From assembly GCF_003480915.1 (NCBI RefSeq), contig NZ_QUKD01000010.1, positions 1 to 64,000 of the forward strand: DNA of 64,000 bases. Direction: 5' to 3'. The notes under the pieces are model-generated. The model was not told the origin of the DNA and did no database searches. It saw only the letters and a program-made list of their open reading frames with translations. The first letter of the stretch is position 1, and each line of letters opens with the position of its first letter. Positions 26,218 to 34,423 of the stretch are shown piece after piece. Made by a program: the position numbers and the translations under genes. This stretch comes from Parabacteroides sp. TM07-1AC (lineage in GTDB: Bacteria; Bacteroidota; Bacteroidia; Bacteroidales; Tannerellaceae).

Positions 26218-27163
26218 GACGAACAGAAAAACATATTCGCTCTGTATAGTATGCCATCTCGTGCTGATGGTACTCAGCTCCTGTGCCTTCGACGACGAAT
26301 TATGCATTTGTCCCGACCGCACCCATATCGAATATTGGTATGCCGGCAATAGCTCCGACAACCAGCTTCCGCATTATGCCAACAACCTCCGGCAATATCT
26401 TTTCGATGCCGAAGGCCGCTTGCTCGACACCAATATGCTGCGCGGCGACAGCCTGACCGCATGGGAAGCCAAACTACCCGCCGGTGACTACACAATAACG
26501 GCCTGGGGAAATATGGAAAACAGCGACATCGAGACAACAGGCAATCCGCAGCTAGGCTCTCTCCGGCTCAGTGCCGAGCAAGCTGGCGTACCTCCCGGAT
26601 TCCGTGGAAACGTAGGTCGTCTGTACTATGGCACTGCCACCTTTACCGTAGAAGACGGGCTCCCCTGCCGGAAACGTGTTTATCTCTCCCATGCGCATGC
26701 CCTTCTCTCTGTCACCGTCCGCTGGATGGAAGATGAAGAACGGCCCGAAGCCGGAGGAACCTACCGGATGCAACTGAAAGATATCCCCGCGCGCTACGAT
26801 TTCATCAAAGGCTGGGAAACGGATATCCCTTCGGGCGACGGGGTCTACGCCATTCCCGGCATCAGCAACAACACGCTGGTCAATCACGAGACTAAGGCAG
26901 CAATGACCTACGACCAGGAAGTAGAAGGACAGTTCACCACATTCCGCTACACCGGCAGCACCCACCAGTTATGGAGCCTTTGGCGCAACGGAAAGCAGAT
27001 CGTCAAAGAACTCGACCTGCATAAGTTTTTCAGTTCGCTACCGATGGATATGAACCGGAACATCAAGCAGGAATTCGATATACTGATCAGCATTTATAAA
27101 GACAAAATAACCGTCACTTTCGCATCCGCTTCCGACTGGAGCGAAGGGGGCGTTATCGGATAA
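26210..27163 (+). CDS. Mfa2/FimB-like fimbrial anchor lipoprotein
   Basis: A 317-residue lipoprotein of the FimB/Mfa2 family. The start at 26210 is chosen because it places a lipobox (LMVLSSC) at the end of the signal peptide; an upstream Met at 26183 would lie inside the previous gene. Typical features are CICPDRTHIEYWYAG, an early beta-sandwich with FDAEGRLLDTN and LPAGDYTITAWGN, and a second half with YRMQLKDIPARYDF. Members anchor and cap the growing pilus in the outer membrane and limit its length. It overlaps the DUF3868 gene by 8 bases and is followed by the HU/DUF4469 gene after 18. Confidence 0.85.
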   Translation: MNKTNRKTYSLCIVCHLVLMVLSSCAFDDELCICPDRTHIEYWYAGNSSDNQLPHYANNLRQYLFDAEGRLLDTNMLRGDSLTAWEAKLPAGDYTITAWGNMENSDIETTGNPQLGSLRLSAEQAGVPPGFRGNVGRLYYGTATFTVEDGLPCRKRVYLSHAHALLSVTVRWMEDEERPEAGGTYRMQLKDIPARYDFIKGWETDIPSGDGVYAIPGISNNTLVNHETKAAMTYDQEVEGQFTTFRYTGSTHQLWSLWRNGKQIVKELDLHKFFSSLPMDMNRNIKQEFDILISIYKDKITVTFASASDWSEGGVIG

Positions 27164-27181
27164 ACAAATAAATAAAACATT

Positions 27182-27961
27182 ATGGACAATTACGAAAAAG
27201 ACCATTACTGGGAATTCACACTGCGTGACAACCCATTGACAAAAGACAACACGGAAGACTGTGTTGCCGAAGTGAAATCCGGCCCGAAAACGTTGCGCAA
27301 TGACGACATTGCCAAGGAAATCAAACGTACCGGCTCGGAGCTCAAGTATGCGACGCTCCTTTCGGTCACCTCGCAAAGCAACGAGATCATCCTCGAAGCG
27401 TTATTGAACGGCAATAGTGTGATGACAGACCTCTGCCAGTTTATCCCGCGCATCACAGGCGCGTTCGACAGTCCGGAAGCCCCGTTCGACCCGGCTATTC
27501 ACAAACTGACATTCGACATCATTCTGACAAAATCCGTACGCGAAGCCCTGACAAAAGTGAAAACGATCAACCTGGGAGCCAAAGGCGAGACAGCCGGTAT
27601 CGGTCTCGTCACCGATACGTTGACCGGTGCGACCAACGGTGCGATAACCCCGAACGACGATATCCTGATCGCAGGCAACAGCATTAAAATTGCCGGCGAC
27701 GATGCCGTGGCCGGTGTCTTTTTTGTTGCCGAAGACGGCACAACGACCAAAGTAGCGCGCCGCCTCACCCAAAATGACCCCAGCAAGCTGATAGCCCGCG
27801 TTCCGGCTCTGGCCGACGGAAACTACACCCTACGCATCGTGACACAGTTCAGTACCAACAAACAGCTATTGAAGGAGCCCCGTACCATTGAATACAAAAA
27901 GCTCCTGACAGTAGGATCCGGTGATGATTCCGGCGAAGACGATCGTCCGGTGATCGAATGA
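27182..27961 (+). CDS. HU-like DNA-binding domain + DUF4469 protein
   Basis: A 259-residue protein without signal peptide. Residues about 1-125 match the Bacteroidetes HU-like DNA-binding domain (YWEFTLRDNPLTKDNTEDCVAEV, LKYATLLSVTSQSNEIILEALLNGNSV, a long beta arm to FDIILTKSVREAL). Residues about 140-245 form an Ig-like DUF4469 module (ITPNDDILIAGNSIKIAGDD, KLIARVPALADGNYTLRIVTQF). The acidic tail ends DDSGEDDRPVIE. A cytoplasmic DNA-binding protein inside a surface-pilus operon is odd; it might regulate the operon or act in the recombination switch. That is inference; function in this family is not established. Confidence 0.75.
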   Translation: MDNYEKDHYWEFTLRDNPLTKDNTEDCVAEVKSGPKTLRNDDIAKEIKRTGSELKYATLLSVTSQSNEIILEALLNGNSVMTDLCQFIPRITGAFDSPEAPFDPAIHKLTFDIILTKSVREALTKVKTINLGAKGETAGIGLVTDTLTGATNGAITPNDDILIAGNSIKIAGDDAVAGVFFVAEDGTTTKVARRLTQNDPSKLIARVPALADGNYTLRIVTQFSTNKQLLKEPRTIEYKKLLTVGSGDDSGEDDRPVIE

Positions 27962-27969
27962 TTTTCATC

Positions 27970-28047
27970 GGAGGCTTCGATACGTCCATATCGACCGGGT
28001 CGATAAACGTTTATCGATACCATCGATACGGGAACATCGAAGCCTTC
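27970..28047. repeat. Large inverted repeat between pilus anchor and tip genes
   Basis: Outer arms GGAGGCTTCGAT (27970-27981) and ATCGAAGCCTTC (28036-28047) pair with one G-U. Inside is an 18-bp perfect palindrome TCGATAAACGTTTATCGA at 28000-28017 plus further ATCGA repeats. There is no U-run, so a classic terminator is unlikely. An attenuator, mRNA stabiliser or protein target is possible. Confidence 0.65.
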
Positions 28048-28097
28048 GATAAGCACCATGCACAATAGCGATTATTAACCATGTCAATTAATATAAA

Positions 28098-29795
28098 ATG
28101 AAACTAGTATTAAAACAATTCCTCCTCTCGACAGCGATCCTGTTGACAGGAGTCGCTTGTACAAGCGAAAACCATGAAGGATTGCCCGTTAACCCTTCAT
28201 CCCCGTCTGACGGGGACGACCCGACCCGAAGGGAGGTCGTTGTCACTCTCAGAAACCAGTTATCGTTGGCCAAAGGGACGAAAGCAGGCGAAATCGCCAC
28301 AGTAGAGGAAAACAAGATCGCCTCACTCGATGTCTACGCATTCGGATCGGACACGGAAGACGGCACCTACACCCTCCAGGAACGCTTCGCCTACCGCGAA
28401 GACCCGGCAGACCTGCCCGCAACAGCGACACCTATCGACCTCGAACAGCCAGGCGACGGCAAAGAAGCTTCCGTCAGCCTCAAACTGCAAAAAGGACTCT
28501 TCGTCAAACTCTATGCTGTAGCCAACCAACCGGAATTGGTAGACCCGACCGGAACAATCGGTCAAGGCACAACAGTCGGAACTACAGGAAAAGTAATGCA
28601 GGACGGCGACTTCAAACCGCTATCCCTCACCACTCCGGGACAGGCGGGAACAGGCGTCCAAACAGTCGGCGTCCCTACCGAAACACAGTTTCTGACATTC
28701 CACAGCCTCTTGCTCGACGCTGCCACACCCGCTGATGTGTTAGTATCGCCCCTCCCTATGTCGGGAGCCTACACCATCCCGCTCGACCTGACAGACTTCG
28801 AGTCTTTTTCACGCTTGCAGGCTGGTTTCAAACTGACGCGCACCGTCGCCCGTTTCGATGTCATAAACAACGCTACTGACAGCCGATTCACCATCACCGG
28901 TATTTCGATGGGAAACGCACGTCGCGGAACGACTTTCTTCCCGGCGAAACCGTTTGCCACAACTCCGGCAGACCCGGCAGACCTTATCACACTGCCGGCA
29001 CGTACCTTCACCGGCCAGACGAATGCCAATGCAGGTGTTACCGCTTCCGCTTTCTACTCCTATCCCAGCCCACAGGCGGACAACGGATATATCATACTCG
29101 AAGGAACATACAGGATGAACAAAACAGACCCCGAAAAAACAGTGTCTTATCAAGTTCCTTTCAAACAGGAAGTAAATGGAACTGGCTCCCATATCGAAGT
29201 GAACCCGAACCACCGTTATACGATTACCATATCGAAAGCAGACGATTATCATATCGACTTCGACCTCACCGTGGCCGATTGGTCAGATGCAGGCAACGAT
29301 CTCGACGGATTCGAACCGACGGTACCTCCGACGGTAACTTTCATTGTTACGATTAATCAGGACTTAGTGGATTCTTATAAGACTAATTTTACTATATATC
29401 CTCCATTTAATTACGACGGAGGTGCGTCTTCCGAGACAACCGGTTCGGATAGGAATGGTGTATCTTCAACTGGTACTTTGAGTAAAACGTATTCTATAGA
29501 AGTAGAGAAGACTGAGAGTGAACAGACATATAATTATGAAAAGACTATAAGTTATTGTAGCGATAAAGGTCCCGGTTGGCGTGTGCCAACTATGATTGAA
29601 TTAAAGGCTATATATGATAATAGAACAACATTACAGAATAATGGATGTGCTACGTTCGTCGGCAATTACTACTGGAGTAGTTCGGTCTACAATGGTGACA
29701 GCGGTCGCCGGTGCGTACTGGACTTCGTCTCTAACAGTTTCTATTACAGCACCACAGACAAAAGTCAGTATGTTCGCTGTGTCCGGGATCTCTAA
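28098..29795 (+). CDS. Fimbrillin-family lipoprotein with FISUMP/C-lectin-like end
   Basis: A 565-residue lipoprotein (lipobox TGVAC near residue 21) of the Mfa-like/P. gingivalis fimbrillin type. The N-terminal half has the transthyretin-like donor strand pattern (VVVTLRNQLSLAKGTKA, IASLDVYAFGSDTEDGTY, LTRTVARFDVINN). Residues about 480-565 are a FISUMP-type fold related to C-type lectin-like modules (GPGWRVPTMIELKAIYD, GNYYWSSSVYN, YVRCVRDL). From about 29330 the DNA becomes clearly more AT-rich than the first 1.2 kb, suggesting that the tip domain was acquired separately. It is likely a minor or tip adhesin. This fold is also the usual target of diversity-generating retroelements, but no reverse transcriptase is in the window. 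Confidence 0.8.
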   Translation: MKLVLKQFLLSTAILLTGVACTSENHEGLPVNPSSPSDGDDPTRREVVVTLRNQLSLAKGTKAGEIATVEENKIASLDVYAFGSDTEDGTYTLQERFAYREDPADLPATATPIDLEQPGDGKEASVSLKLQKGLFVKLYAVANQPELVDPTGTIGQGTTVGTTGKVMQDGDFKPLSLTTPGQAGTGVQTVGVPTETQFLTFHSLLLDAATPADVLVSPLPMSGAYTIPLDLTDFESFSRLQAGFKLTRTVARFDVINNATDSRFTITGISMGNARRGTTFFPAKPFATTPADPADLITLPARTFTGQTNANAGVTASAFYSYPSPQADNGYIILEGTYRMNKTDPEKTVSYQVPFKQEVNGTGSHIEVNPNHRYTITISKADDYHIDFDLTVADWSDAGNDLDGFEPTVPPTVTFIVTINQDLVDSYKTNFTIYPPFNYDGGASSETTGSDRNGVSSTGTLSKTYSIEVEKTESEQTYNYEKTISYCSDKGPGWRVPTMIELKAIYDNRTTLQNNGCATFVGNYYWSSSVYNGDSGRRCVLDFVSNSFYYSTTDKSQYVRCVRDL

Positions 29796-29913
29796 CAATT
29801 TATCAATTTAAAACCCAAAGACCGCCGTGAGGATAGCTTCCATCGTAAGGCGGGTTGATGTTAGTCTAACAAGTAATCAAAGGTATAATGAACCAGAATA
29901 AACATATAATAAA

Positions 29914-32193
29914 ATGAATATAAAACTAAAGAACATATTACTGCTCCCGGCACTCGCCATCGCCTGTACGGGATGCAACAACGACCCCGTCGACGGTGAA
30001 ATATCCTTGACAGGAGATGCCAACGAAATACAGTTGGTTATCGCAGGCAACGGCGAAGGTGTAGACTACACGAAAGCAATTGCCTCAGAAAGTGAAAACA
30101 AGATAGAGAACCTCGATGTCTATATCTTTGCCTCCGACGCGCAGGCTGGCACTTACAGATACCTCGACAAATGGGAAAGCGCAGCGGCAAACGACAAAAC
30201 ACTGAAAAAGTTTGCCCTGCAAGCATCCGGCTCCGAATGGAACGCTTCCATCTTCCCCTCCGAAGTGGCAGGTTATCCTTTCCTGAAGCTCTTCCTCGTG
30301 GCAAACCGCGAAGACGAACTCTATCAGGAAAACGGAGCGACCGCACTGACACTTACCCCATTCACTAGTAGCGACAATTTTGATGCCGCCACCGACGAAG
30401 CAACCTTCCTGCAATCGTACACAAAGGCACTTACGGTAGACAAGGTTTTGTACCCGTCATTATTAATGACCGGTAACGGCGCAACAAAGATGCTGGGAAC
30501 CGTCTCGAACGTGAAGATCGAACTGAAACGTGTCGTTGCCCGTTTCGATATCGACAACACCGCACGCACTTCCAACCTGACCATCCAGTCTATCGCCCTC
30601 AAACAGGGACGCAAGACAGGTACACTTTGGAGTAGCGGCACACTGACACCAATAGTCGATGCAGATCTGGCCACCTCTCCCCTTCTGATGGAATACAAAG
30701 AGGTGGATTACACCGCCTTAGCGAATGCCAATACAGGAGTAACGGAAAGTGCCATCTACACCTACCCCACGCTTGCCACCGACAAGGCTTACCTGATCAT
30801 CAAAGGAACGTATCACGACCCGGTGAGCAACAGCGATAAACCGGCTGCCTATACCGTCCCCCTTCAAAAGACGGACGGTGCTACGGGAACCACTGCCGAC
30901 ATCGCCATCCTACGCAACAACCGCTACAAACTGCGTATCATCGACGTAACCAGCACCACGATGGCAGCCGCCTTCGAGATCGAAGACTGGACAAGCAGCG
31001 GTGGCATCACCATTAAGCCGGAAGCACCAGTATCACCGATAACTTTCAGCGCCATTGGTGCTAATGTTGCGGAAGTCGGAGACGACAAAATACGCGTCGA
31101 CGTGGACGGCGGTACATTCACACTAACAGTCTCCCATATCAACGACAAGCCGGTCACCATCGAAACCACTCCCGAATACGAGCCGACCTATGGTGATGGC
31201 GATAACAACTGGATCACGATCGCTCCTGTCACAAGGGCTACTACCGGGGTTGCAAAAACCGTCACTATAACAGCAAACAACAGCGCCGATACAGATCAAA
31301 AGCCTCATGAAGTCCACATCGGCTACATCACTGTCAAATGGGGAGACACAACAGAAGAACAAATGAAACTGGAAATCTATCGCGGAGCATCATCGGTTAC
31401 TTATCTAGACCCAACGGCCGGACAAACAGTACGTTTTGCCGCCGTCAAAATGAAGGATGACAGGTATTGGGCTCCGATCAATGTAGGGGCAAAAACGGCG
31501 AAGAATAAAGCGACCAAGGATACCAATACGGACATTACAGACGATGCTGGTAAATTGTTCCAATGGGGACGTTCATATGGTTTTAAGGCTACGAATAATG
31601 CAAATATTATTGATGAAGAGATGCTCGGAGATCTGAATCGCCCGGAACAAACAGATCTCGCTAATATGAGTAAATGGGATGGTAAGTTCATCGGTATTTA
31701 TGGAGTTCCTGAATTGAAAAAAAATTGGTTGCTGATTAATGGTATAGGTAATCCGAATCCGGAAGCTGAAAATATGGAAAAAGGAGCCTGGTATCAACAG
31801 CTTTGGAATGCCAACGAAGGAAAAGAGAGTGCTGATGTTGTTAAGACTCCTCACGATCCTTGTCCTGAAGGTTGGCGTGTCCCTACCTCAGCTGAATGGA
31901 AAGCTATCGGTGCAGATCAAGAATCTGATCAAACCGGTTATACTTGGGATGGAATAAACTTATGCTCCACCATGCCTGGAAAAGAAAATGGGAAAAGACT
32001 TCTTTTACCTGCTGCCGGCTATCGCGAGGATAGCTTTGGAAGCCCTGACAATCAAGGAATTTCGGGCTACTATTGGTCATCATCTGTACCAGATGCCAGT
32101 ATCTATGCCGAATGCGTAAATTGCTCTAATAAGATACATATATCCTCTAACTACCGTGTCTGCGGTTACTCGGTGCGCTGTATCCAGGAATAA
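29914..32193 (+). CDS. Large fimbrillin-family lipoprotein with BACON-like and FISUMP domains
   Basis: A 759-residue lipoprotein (lipobox ACTGC near residue 21). The first 370 residues follow the fimbrillin pattern (IENLDVYIFASDAQAGTYRYLD, LKRVVARFDIDN, VPLQKTDGATG). A middle beta-sandwich at about 380-495 looks BACON/Ig-like (IRVDVDGGTFTLTVSHINDKPVTI starts it). The C-terminal 260 residues are a FISUMP domain (YWAPINVGAKTAKNK, LFQWGRSYGFKA, CPEGWRVPTSAEWKAIG, YYWSSSVPD, YSVRCIQE). The last 750 bases are visibly more AT-rich than the rest. It is probably a second tip adhesin, alternative or additional to the preceding gene. The 118-bp gap before it holds a weak ACCGCC/GGCGGGT hairpin. Confidence 0.78.
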   Translation: MNIKLKNILLLPALAIACTGCNNDPVDGEISLTGDANEIQLVIAGNGEGVDYTKAIASESENKIENLDVYIFASDAQAGTYRYLDKWESAAANDKTLKKFALQASGSEWNASIFPSEVAGYPFLKLFLVANREDELYQENGATALTLTPFTSSDNFDAATDEATFLQSYTKALTVDKVLYPSLLMTGNGATKMLGTVSNVKIELKRVVARFDIDNTARTSNLTIQSIALKQGRKTGTLWSSGTLTPIVDADLATSPLLMEYKEVDYTALANANTGVTESAIYTYPTLATDKAYLIIKGTYHDPVSNSDKPAAYTVPLQKTDGATGTTADIAILRNNRYKLRIIDVTSTTMAAAFEIEDWTSSGGITIKPEAPVSPITFSAIGANVAEVGDDKIRVDVDGGTFTLTVSHINDKPVTIETTPEYEPTYGDGDNNWITIAPVTRATTGVAKTVTITANNSADTDQKPHEVHIGYITVKWGDTTEEQMKLEIYRGASSVTYLDPTAGQTVRFAAVKMKDDRYWAPINVGAKTAKNKATKDTNTDITDDAGKLFQWGRSYGFKATNNANIIDEEMLGDLNRPEQTDLANMSKWDGKFIGIYGVPELKKNWLLINGIGNPNPEAENMEKGAWYQQLWNANEGKESADVVKTPHDPCPEGWRVPTSAEWKAIGADQESDQTGYTWDGINLCSTMPGKENGKRLLLPAAGYREDSFGSPDNQGISGYYWSSSVPDASIYAECVNCSNKIHISSNYRVCGYSVRCIQE

Positions 32194-32227
32194 CCGTTCA
32201 GTCATTACTAACAAAAACAAATTTGAT

Positions 32228-32506
32228 ATGAATAAAGCAGATATGGTTAAAGAGTTATCCTCCCGGCTCGGTTGTACACAGACCGAAAGCCTCCATATAA
32301 TCAATACATGGCAGGAGGTAATCAAGGATAACCTAAGTCAGGGGAATAATATCGTGCTTCAGGGATTCGGCTCCTTCGCCTGCTGGCAACAGACAGAACG
32401 ACCGGCTCGCAATCCACGAACCGGCAAATCCTGCATGATCCCTTCACGCGTCAGCGTCAAGTTCAAACCGGGGAAGTTTTTATTACAATGTCTGAACAAA
32501 AAGTAA
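32228..32506 (+). CDS. HU-family DNA-binding protein
   Basis: A 92-residue HU/IHF-type protein: MNKADMVKELSSRLGCTQTE begins helix 1, the beta-arm region reads VLQGFGSFACWQQTERPARN followed by PRTGKSCMIPSRVSVKFKPGK. The start at 32228 fits the family; an in-frame Met at 32156 would lie in the previous gene. It is the last gene of the pilus transcript, 34 bases after the second tip gene and before a strong terminator. A nucleoid-type protein here, with a second HU-like gene at 27182, may assist DNA inversion or regulate the operon. That link is inference. Confidence 0.88.
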   Translation: MNKADMVKELSSRLGCTQTESLHIINTWQEVIKDNLSQGNNIVLQGFGSFACWQQTERPARNPRTGKSCMIPSRVSVKFKPGKFLLQCLNKK

Positions 32507-32518
32507 CCTTGTAGAAAT

Positions 32519-32548
32519 GAGGGCAAGACCTATTGATGTCTTGCCCTC
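32519..32548. terminator. Bidirectional terminator at the end of the pilus operon
   Basis: GAGGGCAAGAC pairs with GTCTTGCCCTC (11 bp, 8-nt loop), followed by ATTATTTTT on the plus strand. It separates the pilus operon from the converging lipoprotein gene. Confidence 0.85.
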
Positions 32549-32555
32549 ATTATTT

Positions 32556-33233
32556 TTATTCCAGCGTAATCTCCTTACTCTGAATATAAGAAACATTCAG
32601 CTGACCTCCGGCATTTCCGTTACTCTCCTGCAAAGGATGAGTTTTTGCACGGCTGAGCGACAGGGCACCTTTAGCGGGTAAAGAGGAATTACCGAAATTG
32701 ATGTTGATGGATTTGCTGCCTTCAGTACGGTTAAACACGTTATATGATCCTCCGGCATAAGTGACCCGCACCTCGACCAGTTCATCCTTTCCTACCGGAT
32801 CTCCCTCCCAGGTAAGCGTAGTCGTACCTGTTATTTTAGCTGAAGTAAAAGACTCGGGGATAGCGATCGGCTTCACATCGTTTATGGAAGCGACATTTGT
32901 ATAGATACTGTCTTTTGCCCGCGTAAAGACAAAAGTCATATCATCCAATCCTGGGAATGAATAAGTATAAAAATAAGTACCTACATTGTCAAAGTCCGGA
33001 GTTTTACCATTGATTGTAATGGAAGCCGGACCATTCAGTCTGATATTGATGCCGGCACTATCCAGTTTATTGAAATTAGCTCCGACACGCGTCGTATTAT
33101 TGGTCACATCGTAAGCGACACCCAGATTCTGATAAAAGGGAACATCCGCATCGATATCGGGAGCGTCATCATTATCACAGGAGGTAAATACCCATGCAGA
33201 GACGAGAAAGGCAAACAAGAAATACTTTTTCAT
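32556..33233 (-). CDS. Hypothetical surface or periplasmic lipoprotein
   Basis: A 225-residue lipoprotein with signal peptide and lipobox (SAWVFTSC). After an acidic linker (DNDDAPDIDADV) the rest is beta-rich: YQNLGVAYDVTNNTTRVGANF, TSAKITGTTTLTWEGDP, LVEVRVTYAGGSYNVFNRTE. This suggests one or two Ig-like or jelly-roll domains. I recognise no named family. It stands alone between the pilus operon (converging) and the Rpn-like gene (diverging). A cell-surface role is inferred only from the lipobox. Confidence 0.8.
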   Translation of the reverse strand: MKKYFLFAFLVSAWVFTSCDNDDAPDIDADVPFYQNLGVAYDVTNNTTRVGANFNKLDSAGINIRLNGPASITINGKTPDFDNVGTYFYTYSFPGLDDMTFVFTRAKDSIYTNVASINDVKPIAIPESFTSAKITGTTTLTWEGDPVGKDELVEVRVTYAGGSYNVFNRTEGSKSININFGNSSLPAKGALSLSRAKTHPLQESNGNAGGQLNVSYIQSKEITLE

Positions 33234-33307
33234 GACGTTTAATATTTTGAATTACCTCTATATAACAAACGAGATGAGAAAAGTTTATCCTGTTAACATA
33301 ATAACCC

Positions 33308-33338
33308 TTTGTCTATCATAAAATAATCACTACATTTG
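33308..33338 (+). promoter_or_regulatory. Promoter of the Rpn-like gene
   Basis: TTTG at 33308-33311, 19-base spacer, TACATTTG at 33331-33338: a textbook Bacteroidetes promoter. The predicted start near 33345 leaves a 20-base leader before the ATG at 33366. Confidence 0.8.
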
Positions 33339-33365
33339 TCAGTGAATATATAAAACTTTATAACT

Positions 33366-34274
33366 ATGAAGTATCTAAATCCAAAAGCTGATTTGACATT
33401 CAAGCGGGTATTCGGCGAGCATCCCGATTTGGTAATGAGCCTGCTTAATGCATTGTTGCCTTTGAAAAACGGCGAAGAGATAACCGAAATCGAGTATTTA
33501 ACTTCCGAAATGGTGCCGGAAAATCCTTTACGTAAATACAGCATTGTCGATGTCCGCTGCAAGGACAAGAAAGGCCGTCAATTTTTGGTCGAGATGCAGA
33601 TGTTATGGTCTCCTGAATTTTATCAACGTGTATTATTCAATGCCTCCAAGGCTTATGTCCGACAGCTGGATAAAGGGGAAACGTATGAACTGCTACAACC
33701 TATCTATTCGCTTAACCTGGTGAACGATATCTTTGAACCGGAACTGGAAGGCTATTATCACCATTATGAACTGGTGCATGTAGAGCACAGCGACAAGGTG
33801 ATCGACGGACTTCAGCTCATTTTTGTAGAGCTTCCCAAATTCACTCCGCATAATTATGCTGAGAAAAAAATGCAGGTGCTCTGGCTTCGTTACCTGACGG
33901 AGATCAACGAGAATACGCGTAAGGTTCCGGAAGAATTGCTTTCCAATCCGGAGATAAGCAAAGCACTGAACGAACTGGAAGAATCTGCCTTTACCGAAGA
34001 GCAGTTGGCCGGCTACGAACATTTCTGGGATGGCATTAGCGTAGAAAAAACAATTTACAACAGCGCCATCCGAAAAGGATTAGCGGAAGGCTAAGCAGAA
34101 GGACTAGCGGAAGGACTAGCAGAAGGCAAAGCGGAAGGACTAGCAGAAGGTGAAGCAAAAGGCAAAGCGGAAAGCTTACTTTTTGTAGCTGCTAATTTGA
34201 AAAAGAAAGGTATAGACCTAGCTTCCATTATGGAGTGCACCGGATTGGATGAAAAGACAGTTAATGCGCTATAA
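33366..34274 (+). pseudogene. Rpn-family PD-(D/E)XK nuclease split by an in-frame stop
   Basis: The intact frame is 302 residues plus stop, interrupted by TAA at codon 243 (34092-34094). The N-terminal part is the nuclease of the Rpn/PD-(D/E)XK transposase-like family: MKYLNPKADLTFKRVFGEHP, then the catalytic core YSIVDVRCKDKKGRQFLVEMQ (D and ExQ). After the stop the same frame continues through 12-bp repeats encoding AEGL/AEGK and ends in a helical tail (SLLFVAANLKKKGIDLASIM). GGC-TAA replaces what neighbouring repeats give as GGC-AAA or GGA-CTA, so one base change or repeat slippage explains it. The nuclease domain itself is complete, so a shortened active protein remains possible. Its promoter is intact. 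Confidence 0.75.
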
Positions 34275-34309
34275 AAGCTGGCATTAAGAAGAATATAATC
34301 ATATAACGA

Positions 34310-34343
34310 AACAAGCTCAGCCGAAAAATGGCCGGGCTTGTTT
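34310..34343 (+). terminator. Terminator after the Rpn-like gene
   Basis: AACAAGCtC..GCC pairs with GGC..GGGCTTGTT and is followed by TTTGTTATT on the plus strand, 36 bases after the natural end of the frame. It supports 34274 as the original gene end. Confidence 0.65.
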
Positions 34344-34423
34344 TGTTATTCGGAGATAATAACGAACGTTCATCTCTAGAAATAATTGAGCTATTTACAT
34401 AATGATACACAATGGCATGCAGA

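Noticed and set aside
29640..29913. Complete diversity-generating retroelement
   Set aside because: The target-like fold is there, but no reverse transcriptase, accessory gene or template repeat lies in the window.
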